From DATGKK01 sp035294725 (lineage in GTDB: Bacteria > Actinomycetota > Acidimicrobiia > Acidimicrobiales > Bog-793), in the NCBI GenBank assembly GCA_035294725.1, contig DATGKK010000047.1:1-19625 (forward strand): DNA of 19,625 bases, read 5' to 3'. Under the pieces are notes generated by a model. The model was not told where the DNA came from and made no database searches. It was given only the letters and a program-made list of their open reading frames with translations. The position numbers and the translations under genes were made by a program. How positions within the stretch are numbered: position 1 is the first letter of the stretch; every line of letters starts with the position of its first letter. Below are positions 1 to 6,515 of this stretch, in pieces.

Positions 1-406
1 CCCTCATGTTCTCCGCGAGCCGCCCGGCTGCTCCCCGGAGCAGCTGGGTCGGCTCCGGCTCGGGTGCCGCCGCAGGCTCACCGGCCGGAGCCTGGCTCGC
101 CGCCGGCGCCGCGAGCCCCGCAGATCCGCCCGCCGGCGAGAGCGAGCCGTTCGCCGCCGGAGCCGGCGCCGGCCACGTGCCGGGGGCGCCCGGCCGGACC
201 GCAGCAGCAGGGGCCTCGTCGGAGGGCGAGGCCGCTGCGGCACCGGGAGCGGTGCGAGAGGCGCTCCGGTAGTCGGCGAAGAACTCGCGCCAGCTCTCGC
301 TCACCGACGTCGGATCGGCCAGATAGGCCTCGTACATCTCCTCGACGAGCCACGCGTTCGCCCCGAACGCGCCGGCCGTCCTGTCTCTCAGCGACTCGCT
401 CGGCAC
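1..406 (-). CDS. kgd: Multifunctional 2-oxoglutarate decarboxylase/dehydrogenase E1 (Kgd), N-terminal part, cut by left edge
   Basis: Thiamin-diphosphate enzyme of the TCA cycle that decarboxylates 2-oxoglutarate; actinobacterial versions carry an E2-like acyltransferase domain fused in front of E1. Only the first 135 codons are inside the window. Residues 14-46 hold the conserved E1 N-terminal segment (FGANAWLVEEMYEAYLADP, then SWREFFADY), which in this family helps bind partner subunits. Residues 48-118 are an Ala/Pro-rich linker. Residues 122-135 (LLRGAAGRLAENM) match the point where the E2-like domain begins in mycobacterial Kgd, so the fusion form is likely, although that domain itself is not visible. 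The GTG at 406-404 is chosen because the conserved segment follows at once and a TAGCAT -10-like box ends 8 bases upstream; no Shine-Dalgarno sequence is apparent. It diverges from the hydrolase gene at 529. Confidence 0.88.
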   Translation of the reverse strand, partial: MPSESLRDRTAGAFGANAWLVEEMYEAYLADPTSVSESWREFFADYRSASRTAPGAAAASPSDEAPAAAVRPGAPGTWPAPAPAANGSLSPAGGSAGLAAPAASQAPAGEPAAAPEPEPTQLLRGAAGRLAENMR

Positions 407-414
407 GAAGCTCG

Positions 415-420
415 ATGCTA
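415..420 (-). promoter_or_regulatory. Putative -10 element of kgd (leaderless start)
   Basis: Read on the minus strand this is TAGCAT, followed by 8 bases and then the GTG start of kgd. It fits the actinobacterial TANNNT -10 pattern, with transcription starting at or next to the start codon. No convincing -35 box is seen. Confidence 0.45.
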
Positions 421-528
421 CCGCCGGGGTCGCGTTCCTCCCCGCCGGCGAGCAAGGAGCGGGAGCCCGCTCGGCGCTCGGCAGCGCAGGATTGGAGCCG
501 CCTCGAACCGGCCTGCTATCACGGCGCC

Positions 529-1320
529 ATGCCGGCACCCGAGGGAGTCTTCGTCGACGACCTGCCCTCCGACGCCGGCGACGGGGCGCCGCTCGTGGTC
601 CTCGTCCACGGGACGATGGACCGCCACCAGAGCTTCGCCCGGGTGAGGTCTCGGTTGATGGCGAGCTGCCACGTCATCTCCTACGACCGCCGCGGGTACG
701 CCGCCTCCCGCGCGGCTCAGCCGCCGGCGCGCGGCATCGATGACCACGTGCGCGACCTCGAGGCGATCCTCGACGGCCGAAGGGCCACCCTCGCCGGCCA
801 CAGCTACGGCGGCACGGTCGTGCTCACCCTCGCCGCCCGCCGCCCCGACCTCGCCGGCGCCGTCCTCGCCTACGAGCCGCCGCTCGCATGGCTGGAGCGG
901 TGGCCGACCGCCGACGGCTCGCGCACATCGCCCTTTGCCGGCCTCACGGCCGAACAGGCCGCCGCAGGGTTCCTGCGGCGCATGGTCGGCGAAGACCGCT
1001 ACGAGCGGCTCCCCCTTCGCACGAGGCAGGAAGCCGAGCAGGACGGCGAGGCCCTCGTGGCCGAGATGACCGCCATCCGCAACGACCCGGCCCCCTTCGA
1101 CCCGCACGCGATCGAGGTTCCCGCCATCGTCGCCCGGGGCGAGCTCACGAGCGACCACCACGTCTGGGCGACCGAGCTGCTCGCCGCAGAGCTGCCCAAC
1201 GCCTCGCTTCGGATCGTGCCCGGTGCCCGCCACGGCGGCCACCAGAGCCACCCCCGGGAGTTCGCCGCCCTCGTCGAGGAGGCCGTGCTGCTCTCTGGTG
1301 ACACCACGAGAGCCACCTAG
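529..1320 (+). CDS. Alpha/beta hydrolase fold protein
   Basis: A 263-residue soluble alpha/beta hydrolase of unknown substrate (esterase, lactonase or similar). Visible are the oxyanion-hole motif VHG at residues 26-28, the nucleophile elbow GHSYGG with Ser92, and a late His in GARHGG as the probable catalytic base. The segment VPAIVARGELTSDHH precedes it where the acidic triad residue is usually found. The ATG at 529 was chosen because the first beta strand (LVVLVHG) follows after about 20 residues; the open frame extends further upstream, but that stretch overlaps kgd and has no family features. No Shine-Dalgarno sequence precedes it. A weak promoter-like pair, TTGGAG (492-497) and TGCTAT (514-519) with 16 bases between, lies upstream. 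The epimerase gene follows after 9 bases, suggesting an operon. Fold is certain; substrate is unknown. Confidence 0.85.
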   Translation: MPAPEGVFVDDLPSDAGDGAPLVVLVHGTMDRHQSFARVRSRLMASCHVISYDRRGYAASRAAQPPARGIDDHVRDLEAILDGRRATLAGHSYGGTVVLTLAARRPDLAGAVLAYEPPLAWLERWPTADGSRTSPFAGLTAEQAAAGFLRRMVGEDRYERLPLRTRQEAEQDGEALVAEMTAIRNDPAPFDPHAIEVPAIVARGELTSDHHVWATELLAAELPNASLRIVPGARHGGHQSHPREFAALVEEAVLLSGDTTRAT

Positions 1321-1323
1321 GCT
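1318..1323 (+). promoter_or_regulatory. Putative -10 element of the epimerase gene, overlapping the upstream stop codon
   Basis: TAGGCT contains the TAG stop of the hydrolase gene and lies 6 bases before the GTG start at 1330. GTGACA (1298-1303) resembles a -35 box, but the spacing of 14 bases is short. It could let the epimerase be transcribed separately as a leaderless message. Confidence 0.35.
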
Positions 1324-1329
1324 GGCGGC

Positions 1330-2232
1330 GTGCGCGTCCTTGTGACCGGGGCGACGGGCTTCATCGGCTCCGCCCTCTGTAACCGCCTCCGTCAACGCGG
1401 CGACTCCGTCCTCGCGCTCACCCGCCGCCCGTCGACGCCCGGTGAGGTGGGGGTCGACCTCGCAGCCGGCCGACTCGACTCGAGCCGCGTCCCCGGTGGC
1501 ACCCTCGAGGGCGTCGATGCGGCGGTGCACCTCGCCGGCGCGCCGATCATCGGTCGCTGGACGGCCCGGCGCGAAGAGGAGATCCGCTCGAGCCGGATCG
1601 CCGTCGGCGACCTCCTCGCGCGGAGCCTCGCCGCCCTCGACCGCCGGCCGGCCGTGCTCATCACGGGCTCGGCCGTTGGCATCTACGGGGACCGGGGCGA
1701 CGAATGGCTGGACGAGTCGAGCGAGCCGGGCAGGGGCTTCCTCGCAGAGGTCTGCAAGGCCTGGGAGGCCTCCACCGCCCCCGCAGCGGCGGCCGGGATC
1801 CGCACGGCGGCGGTGCGGACGGGGATCGTGCTCGGCAGGGGCGGCGCCCTCGGGCCCCAGGTGCCGCTGTTCCGGCTGGGCCTCGGAGGCCGGCTCGGCA
1901 GCGGGCGCCAGTGGGTGAGCTGGATCGCCCTCGAGGACGAGGTCGCCGCCATCATGAGGATCCTCGACGACCCGGAGCTCACCGGGCCGTTCAACCTGAG
2001 CGCCCCGAACCCCGTGCGCAACGGGGAGCTCACGGCCGAGCTCGCCCGCGCTCTGCACCGCCCGGCCGCCCTCGCCGTGCCGCCGGCCGCCCTGCGCCTC
2101 GCGCTCGGGCGCGGCCCCGCGGACGAGATGCTCCTCGCGAGCCAGCGAGTGCGGCCGGCTCGCCTGATCGAGGCGGGCTTCGAGTTCCGCCACCCCGAGC
2201 TTGCCTCGGCGCTGGCAGCTGCGCTCAGGTGA
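1330..2232 (+). CDS. NAD-dependent epimerase/dehydratase, TIGR01777 (SDR39U1/YfcH) family
   Basis: A 300-residue atypical short-chain dehydrogenase with a Rossmann fold. The N terminus carries the nucleotide-binding motif VTGATGFIGSAL (residues 5-16). The middle has the family segment ITGSAVGIYGDRGDEW, followed by FLAEVCKAWE. The C terminus (LAVPPAALRLALGRGPADE and onward) matches the DUF1731 domain that marks TIGR01777 proteins. Length fits the family. The physiological substrate is not established; a nucleotide sugar or a small carbonyl compound is possible. It starts at GTG 1330, 9 bases after the hydrolase stop, and ends 34 bases before the acyl-CoA ligase. No good Shine-Dalgarno sequence is present, and a TANNNT box stands where a leaderless promoter would be. 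Confidence 0.9.
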   Translation: MRVLVTGATGFIGSALCNRLRQRGDSVLALTRRPSTPGEVGVDLAAGRLDSSRVPGGTLEGVDAAVHLAGAPIIGRWTARREEEIRSSRIAVGDLLARSLAALDRRPAVLITGSAVGIYGDRGDEWLDESSEPGRGFLAEVCKAWEASTAPAAAAGIRTAAVRTGIVLGRGGALGPQVPLFRLGLGGRLGSGRQWVSWIALEDEVAAIMRILDDPELTGPFNLSAPNPVRNGELTAELARALHRPAALAVPPAALRLALGRGPADEMLLASQRVRPARLIEAGFEFRHPELASALAAALR

Positions 2233-2255
2233 GCAATACGCTCCGGTCCTTGCCC

Positions 2256-2261
2256 GGGAGG
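2256..2261 (+). promoter_or_regulatory. Ribosome binding site deciding the acyl-CoA synthetase start
   Basis: GGGAGG is 5 bases before GTG 2267. It favours that codon over the in-frame ATG at 2201, which has no such signal and would add residues not expected for the family. Confidence 0.7.
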
Positions 2262-2266
2262 CGACC

Positions 2267-3901
2267 GTGACGGACTGGAACTTTGCCGACAACTGGGAGA
2301 TCGCGGCCGAGGTGAGGGGCGAGGCGCGCGCCCTGGTGCACGGGAGCACGACCACCAGCTGGCGCGAGCTCGACCGGCGGGCGGCAGGTGTCGCGAGGAG
2401 CCTTCTCGAGCACGGTCTCGGCCACCAGGCGAAGGTCGCCCAGTACCTCTACAACTGCAACGAGTACCTCGAGGCCGTCTTCGCCGCCGAGAAGGTCTCG
2501 ATGGTCCCCGTCAACACGAACTACCGCTACGCCGACGAGGAGCTCGTCTACCTCTGGGAGAACTCCGACACCGAGGCCGTCGTCTTCCACGGCTCCTTCC
2601 TGCCGACGGTGGAGCGGCTCCGCCCCCGCCTCGGCCGCGTGAAGCTGTGGCTGCACGTCGACGACGGCACGGGGAGCGCGCCGAGCTGGGCCGTCGCCTA
2701 CGAAGAAGCGGCCGGGTCCCTCGCCGAGGGCGAGAGCACCCACGTGACCGGCCCCGTGCCCCGCTCGGGTGACGACCTCTACCTCCTCTACACCGGCGGC
2801 ACGACGGGCATGCCGAAAGGCGTGATGTGGCGCCAGGACGACATCTGGGCCCTGCTCAATGCCGGCAGCCCGCTCCCGATGCCAGACGACCGGGGGATGG
2901 ACGGAGTGAGGGAGGCGATCGAGGCGCTGTCGGAACACCCCCCCACCGTGCTCCCGGCGTGCCCGCTCATGCACGGCACGGGGGCGTTCACGGCCTTCAG
3001 CGCCCTCATGCTGGGCGGCTGCGTCGTGACCGAGGCGTCGCGGGCCTTCGACCCGGTTCGGTTGCTCGACACCGTCGAGCGGGAGAAGGTCAACCTCGTC
3101 ACGATCGTCGGGGATGCCTTCGCGAAGCCGATCGCCAACGCGCTCGACGAGCACCCTGGGCGCTGGGACCTCTCGAGCCTCCTCGGGATGATCTCCTCCG
3201 GCGTGATGTGGAGCGAGGAGACCAAGCGCCGCCTCCTCCGCCACAACCCCGCGATGATGCTGATCGACGCCTTCTCGTCGTCCGAGGCGCTCGGCATGGG
3301 CTCGTCGATCTCGACCGCCGGATCCGAGGCGCACACCGCGGCATTCAAGATCGGCGAGCAGACCAAGGTGATCGACGACGACGGCAACGAGATCGTGCCC
3401 GGCTCGGGGCGCGCGGGCCGGCTCGCCCTCGGGGGCCGCCTCCCGCTCGGCTACTACAAGGACGAGGCGAAGACCGCCTCGACCTTCCTCACGATCGGCG
3501 GGGAGCGCTACTCGGTACCGGGCGACTACGCCATCGTGGAGGCCGACGGCAGCCTCCACCTGCTCGGCCGGGGCTCGGTCTCGATCAACACCGGAGGCGA
3601 GAAGGTCTTTCCCGAGGAGGTGGAGGAGACGTTGAAGACCCACCCCGCCGTGGCGGACGCCGTCGTGGTCGGGGTGCCCGACGAGCGCTTCGGCGAGGCG
3701 ATCACCGCTGCGGTGCAGCTCGCCCCCGGGGCGACCGTCTCCGAGGACGAGCTCGTCCGGCTCGTGAAGAGCCGCCACGCCGGCTACAAGGCGCCCCGCC
3801 ACGTCCTGTTCGTCGACTCCGTCGGGCGGACGCCCTCGGGGAAGGTGGACTACAAGGCGGTGCGGGAGCTCGCGATGGACCGGCTCGGAGTCAGTCCCTG
3901 A
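2267..3901 (+). CDS. Acyl-CoA synthetase (AMP-forming), FadD19-like
   Basis: ANL-superfamily ligase (544 residues) that activates a carboxylic acid with ATP, via an acyl-adenylate, to its CoA thioester. The ATP loop is YTGGTTGMPKG at residues 175-185, followed by VMWRQDD, a form typical of FadD17/FadD19-like actinobacterial ligases that act on long-chain or steroid side-chain acids. The hinge/A8 region reads INTGGEKVFPEEVEE (around residue 445), and the C-terminal catalytic lysine is K526 in TPSGKVDYK. The GTG at 2267 is chosen because GGGAGG (2256-2261) sits 5 bases upstream; an in-frame ATG at 2201 lies inside the epimerase gene. It is the third gene of the plus-strand group, and its last 11 bases overlap the convergent nucleotidyltransferase gene. 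Enzyme class is firm; the substrate is inferred only from similarity. Confidence 0.9.
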   Translation: MTDWNFADNWEIAAEVRGEARALVHGSTTTSWRELDRRAAGVARSLLEHGLGHQAKVAQYLYNCNEYLEAVFAAEKVSMVPVNTNYRYADEELVYLWENSDTEAVVFHGSFLPTVERLRPRLGRVKLWLHVDDGTGSAPSWAVAYEEAAGSLAEGESTHVTGPVPRSGDDLYLLYTGGTTGMPKGVMWRQDDIWALLNAGSPLPMPDDRGMDGVREAIEALSEHPPTVLPACPLMHGTGAFTAFSALMLGGCVVTEASRAFDPVRLLDTVEREKVNLVTIVGDAFAKPIANALDEHPGRWDLSSLLGMISSGVMWSEETKRRLLRHNPAMMLIDAFSSSEALGMGSSISTAGSEAHTAAFKIGEQTKVIDDDGNEIVPGSGRAGRLALGGRLPLGYYKDEAKTASTFLTIGGERYSVPGDYAIVEADGSLHLLGRGSVSINTGGEKVFPEEVEETLKTHPAVADAVVVGVPDERFGEAITAAVQLAPGATVSEDELVRLVKSRHAGYKAPRHVLFVDSVGRTPSGKVDYKAVRELAMDRLGVSP

Positions 3902-4637
3902 GGTTGGCGCCGTTCGCCCGGACGAAGTCGTTCACGGCGTAGTACGCCTCGATCGACTCCCCCGCATCCCCCCAGAACCCGTCGATCACGTCGTAGTGCA
4001 TCATCCCGGCCGAGATGAAGTGGTTGTTGACGTCGGTGATCTCGAGCTCGCCCCGCCCTGAGGGCTCGAGAGTCCGGATGACGTCGAAGACCGACGGGTC
4101 GTAGAAGTACACCCCGGTCACGCAGAAGCTGCTCGGCGGCTCGGCGGGCTTCTCGAGGATCCGCAGCACCCGGCCGTCCTCTGCGAGCTCCGGCACGCCG
4201 AGATGGCGGAGGTGCTCGGGCTCGTCGATGCGGGCGAAGAGCAGGCGGGCGCCCTTCGGTTGGTCGGCGAAGCGGGCGACGAACGGGGCGATCGACCGTT
4301 CGAAGATGTTGTCGGCGAGCATCACGCAGACCGGCTCGCCGGCGGCAAAGTGCTCGGCGAGCCCGAGGGCCTCGGCGATGCCGCCGGCACGCTCCTGGTA
4401 GCCGTAGACGAGGAGCTCGAGGCCGTGCTCGCGGCCGTTCGACAGCAGCCGGAGGAACTCGCCGGCGTGGGTCCCGCCCGTGACCACCATGAGCTCGGTG
4501 ATGCCGGCCCCGACGAGCGCCTCGATGCCGTAGCTGATCATCGGCCGGTCGCCAAGGGGCAAAAGGTGCTTGTTCGTGATCCGGGTGAGGGGGAAGAGCC
4601 GGCTGCCGGTCCCGCCGGCGAGTAGGACTCCCTTCAC
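3891..4637 (-). CDS. Short RmlA-like sugar-1-phosphate nucleotidyltransferase
   Basis: A 248-residue nucleotidyltransferase that joins a sugar 1-phosphate to an NTP, giving an activated sugar for envelope or polysaccharide synthesis. The N-terminal signature GGTGSRLFPLT (8-18) and K23 in NKHLLPLGDRPM form the nucleotide-binding/catalytic loop. VMLADNIF supplies the metal-binding Asp, and GVYFYD, ITDVNNHFI and GFWGDAGE follow in the expected order. It is shorter than classical RmlA (about 290 residues) and ends soon after the GFWGDAGE motif, so glucose-1-phosphate thymidylyltransferase is the nearest label but the sugar is not certain. The GTG start (4637-4635) has no Shine-Dalgarno sequence; TACGCT ends 8 bases upstream. 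It lies 52 bases downstream of ftsX on the same strand and may be read partly with it. Confidence 0.87.
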   Translation of the reverse strand: MKGVLLAGGTGSRLFPLTRITNKHLLPLGDRPMISYGIEALVGAGITELMVVTGGTHAGEFLRLLSNGREHGLELLVYGYQERAGGIAEALGLAEHFAAGEPVCVMLADNIFERSIAPFVARFADQPKGARLLFARIDEPEHLRHLGVPELAEDGRVLRILEKPAEPPSSFCVTGVYFYDPSVFDVIRTLEPSGRGELEITDVNNHFISAGMMHYDVIDGFWGDAGESIEAYYAVNDFVRANGANLRD

Positions 4638-4645
4638 GGGCCGGC

Positions 4646-4651
4646 AGCGTA
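4646..4651 (-). promoter_or_regulatory. Putative -10 element of the nucleotidyltransferase gene
   Basis: TACGCT on the minus strand, 8 bases before the GTG start at 4637, lies in the 52-base gap after ftsX. It fits TANNNT and a leaderless message. No -35 box is recognised. Confidence 0.4.
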
Positions 4652-4689
4652 GCCGGGGAGCCGGAGCCGCTCGCTCCGAGCTGGTCCCG

Positions 4690-5571
4690 TCAGACCGTAA
4701 GGAAGCGCCTCACCGCGGCGGCCGACCCGACGACGCCGACGACGATGCCGACGACGACGACGAGGATCTCGGTGACGACGACGTCGTGGCCGGGGACGAC
4801 GGCGTTGCGGAACTCGGCGAAGCGGTGGAGCAGGGCAGCGATCCCGACGTCACCGAGCAGGACGATGCCGACGGCAATGAGCGCGCCGACGAAGCCCTGC
4901 ACGAGCCCCTCGACCATGAAGGGGAGCCGGATGAACCAGGCGGTGGCCCCGACGAGGCGCATGACGGCGACCTCGCGGCGCCGGGCGAAGATCGCCATCC
5001 GGATGGCCATCAAGATGAGGACCACCGCCGACAACAGCAACACGAGCGCCACGGTGAACAACACGATCTGGAGGACGTTGGAGAGCGCGGTCAGGCTGCG
5101 GATCGACTGGGCCGGGAACGACACCGTGTAGACCCCAGCCTGCGCCTTGAACAGGTCGGCGACGGCGGCGGCATCCCTCGGGTGGACGAGTGTGCACTGG
5201 AAGACCGGGGGCGTCGTCGCCGGCGTCAGCACCGAGACGATGAGCGGCTGGTTCTGGAACAGCTGCTTGGCTTCGCGGTAGGACTGCTCGTGGTCGAGGT
5301 AGCGGCAGGACTGGATCTGCGGCGTCTCGCGAAGGGTCGTCCTGATCGTGTTCGTGTCGCCCTGCGGCGCGTTCGCCTTCATGAAGATCTGCAGGTCGAC
5401 GTTGTTGCCGAGCGCGGCGAGCTGGTTGTTGACGGACTGGCGGAGCAGCAGCGCCGTGCCGACGAGCGAGAGCGAGACCCCGACGGTGAGCACGGCGGCG
5501 AGCGCCATGAGACGGTTGCGCCAGAGGTTGGAGGCGGTCTCGCGGAGCACGTACCCGGTCGAGATGGCCAT
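4690..5571 (-). CDS. ftsX: Cell division protein FtsX (ABC-type membrane subunit)
   Basis: Membrane partner of FtsE. The complex couples ATP hydrolysis in the cytoplasm to activation of peptidoglycan hydrolases outside during division. The 293-residue protein shows the usual layout: a basic N terminus, TM1 at about 21-43, an extracytoplasmic domain at about 44-165, then three TM helices at about 167-192, 217-242 and 266-285. The cytoplasmic loop FARRREVAVMRLVGATAWFIRLP before TM3 is the FtsX family hallmark. The outer domain has two cysteines (about 89 and 126) that could pair. Its ATG (5571-5569) directly follows the ftsE stop (TGA|ATG), so the two are translationally coupled. Family assignment is secure. 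Confidence 0.96.
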   Translation of the reverse strand: MAISTGYVLRETASNLWRNRLMALAAVLTVGVSLSLVGTALLLRQSVNNQLAALGNNVDLQIFMKANAPQGDTNTIRTTLRETPQIQSCRYLDHEQSYREAKQLFQNQPLIVSVLTPATTPPVFQCTLVHPRDAAAVADLFKAQAGVYTVSFPAQSIRSLTALSNVLQIVLFTVALVLLLSAVVLILMAIRMAIFARRREVAVMRLVGATAWFIRLPFMVEGLVQGFVGALIAVGIVLLGDVGIAALLHRFAEFRNAVVPGHDVVVTEILVVVVGIVVGVVGSAAAVRRFLTV

Positions 5572-6363
5572 TCAGTGCGCCCTCCTGCGATGCCGAGGCT
5601 CGGAGAGCTCTCCGCCGGCGGCGAACCGGTCCGCGGCGGCGGCAACGACCGGCACTCCCCTCGTCGTCGACGGCGTGGGGTCGAGGCCGTAGATCCCCCG
5701 GGCCTGGTCGCGGATGATCCGCCCGCGGTCGATCTCGATGACGCGCCGGCGCATCATGTCGACGATCGTCGAGTCGTGGGTGGCCATGACGACCGTCGTG
5801 CCCGTCCGGTTGATCCGGTCGAGCAGCCCCATGATCCCCTGGCTCGTGGCAGGGTCGAGGTTCCCGGTCGGCTCGTCGGCGAGGAGGATGAGGGGCCGGT
5901 TGACGAAGGCGCGCGCGATCGCGACCCGCTGCTGCTCGCCACCCGAGAGCTCGTCGGGCAGCCGCTTCGCCTTCTGGCCGAGGCCGACCAGCTCGAGCAC
6001 CTGCGGCACCTGGGCGGAGATGACCTGGCGGGGCCGCCCGATGACCTCGAGAGCGAAGGCGACGTTCTGGAAGACCGTCTTGTTCGGCAAGAGGCGGAAG
6101 TCCTGGAAGACGCAGCCGAGGTTGCGGCGCAGGTAGGGAACCCGCCAGTGCGACAGGGTGCCGATCTCCCGCCCCGCGACCCAGATCCGGCCCTCGTCGA
6201 TGCCCTCCTCACGCAAAAGGAGCTTGAGCAGCGTCGTCTTGCCGGAGCCCGAGGCGCCGACGAGGAAGACGAACTCCCCCTTCGTGATGTCGAGCGATAC
6301 CCCGGACAGCGCCGGCGCGGTGCCGCCCTTGTAGGTCTTGGTGACGTTCTCGAATCGAATCAT
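5572..6363 (-). CDS. ftsE: Cell division ATP-binding protein FtsE
   Basis: Cytoplasmic ABC ATPase of the FtsEX complex. Walker A is GASGSGKTT (36-44), the Q-loop Gln is 87, the ABC signature LSGGEQQ is at 139-145, Walker B LILLADE at 158-164 and the switch His at 196. FtsE proteins usually end near residue 229; here about 35 further residues follow, Ala/Thr-rich and ending in a basic stretch (EPRHRRRAH). The start is ATG 6363-6361, preceded by AGAGGA four bases upstream. The open frame continues further upstream, but that portion is antisense-like sequence within prfB. It abuts ftsX with no gap. The function is certain; the role of the tail is unknown. Confidence 0.96.
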   Translation of the reverse strand: MIRFENVTKTYKGGTAPALSGVSLDITKGEFVFLVGASGSGKTTLLKLLLREEGIDEGRIWVAGREIGTLSHWRVPYLRRNLGCVFQDFRLLPNKTVFQNVAFALEVIGRPRQVISAQVPQVLELVGLGQKAKRLPDELSGGEQQRVAIARAFVNRPLILLADEPTGNLDPATSQGIMGLLDRINRTGTTVVMATHDSTIVDMMRRRVIEIDRGRIIRDQARGIYGLDPTPSTTRGVPVVAAAADRFAAGGELSEPRHRRRAH

Positions 6364-6429
6364 GAGGTCCTCTGGCGCGGGGCTGAGAGCCTGCCCGTCC
6401 GACGGACGCCAGCTCCGGAACAGCCGTCG

Positions 6430-6435
6430 ACGGTA
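6430..6435 (-). promoter_or_regulatory. Possible -10 element for ftsEX
   Basis: TACCGT on the minus strand lies in the 152-base gap between prfB and ftsE and would give a leader of roughly 60 bases that contains the ftsE ribosome binding site. The -35 region is not recognisable, so this is tentative. Confidence 0.25.
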
Positions 6436-6445
6436 GCAGGAAGGC

Positions 6446-6460
6446 CCGGTTACGAACCGG
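6446..6460. repeat. Perfect inverted repeat (6-base arms, 3-base loop) upstream of ftsE
   Basis: CCGGTTACGAACCGG: the arms CCGGTT and AACCGG flank ACG. It lies between prfB and ftsE, just upstream of the possible ftsE -10 element. It could be an operator, or an RNA hairpin that reduces read-through from prfB. No T-run follows on the minus strand, so it is not a classical terminator. Confidence 0.4.
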
Positions 6461-6515
6461 TGACGCCAGCTCTGCTTGCCGTTCGGGCAGGGGGCGGCGT
6501 CGATCCGGCGATGCG

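Noticed and set aside
64..528. Upstream extension of the hydrolase reading frame
   Set aside because: It overlaps kgd on the other strand, and its Arg/Pro/Ser composition has no hydrolase features. The fold begins just after ATG 529.
418..2355. Long minus-strand open frame of 645 codons
   Set aside because: It runs antisense to the hydrolase, epimerase and start of the ligase, which have clear family motifs. Its composition (Arg, Gly, Glu, Ala) is what GC-rich codon bias produces on the opposite strand.
2225..3802. Minus-strand open frame of 525 codons opposite the acyl-CoA ligase
   Set aside because: It mirrors the ligase codons, shows no recognisable motif and is fully explained by high third-position GC.
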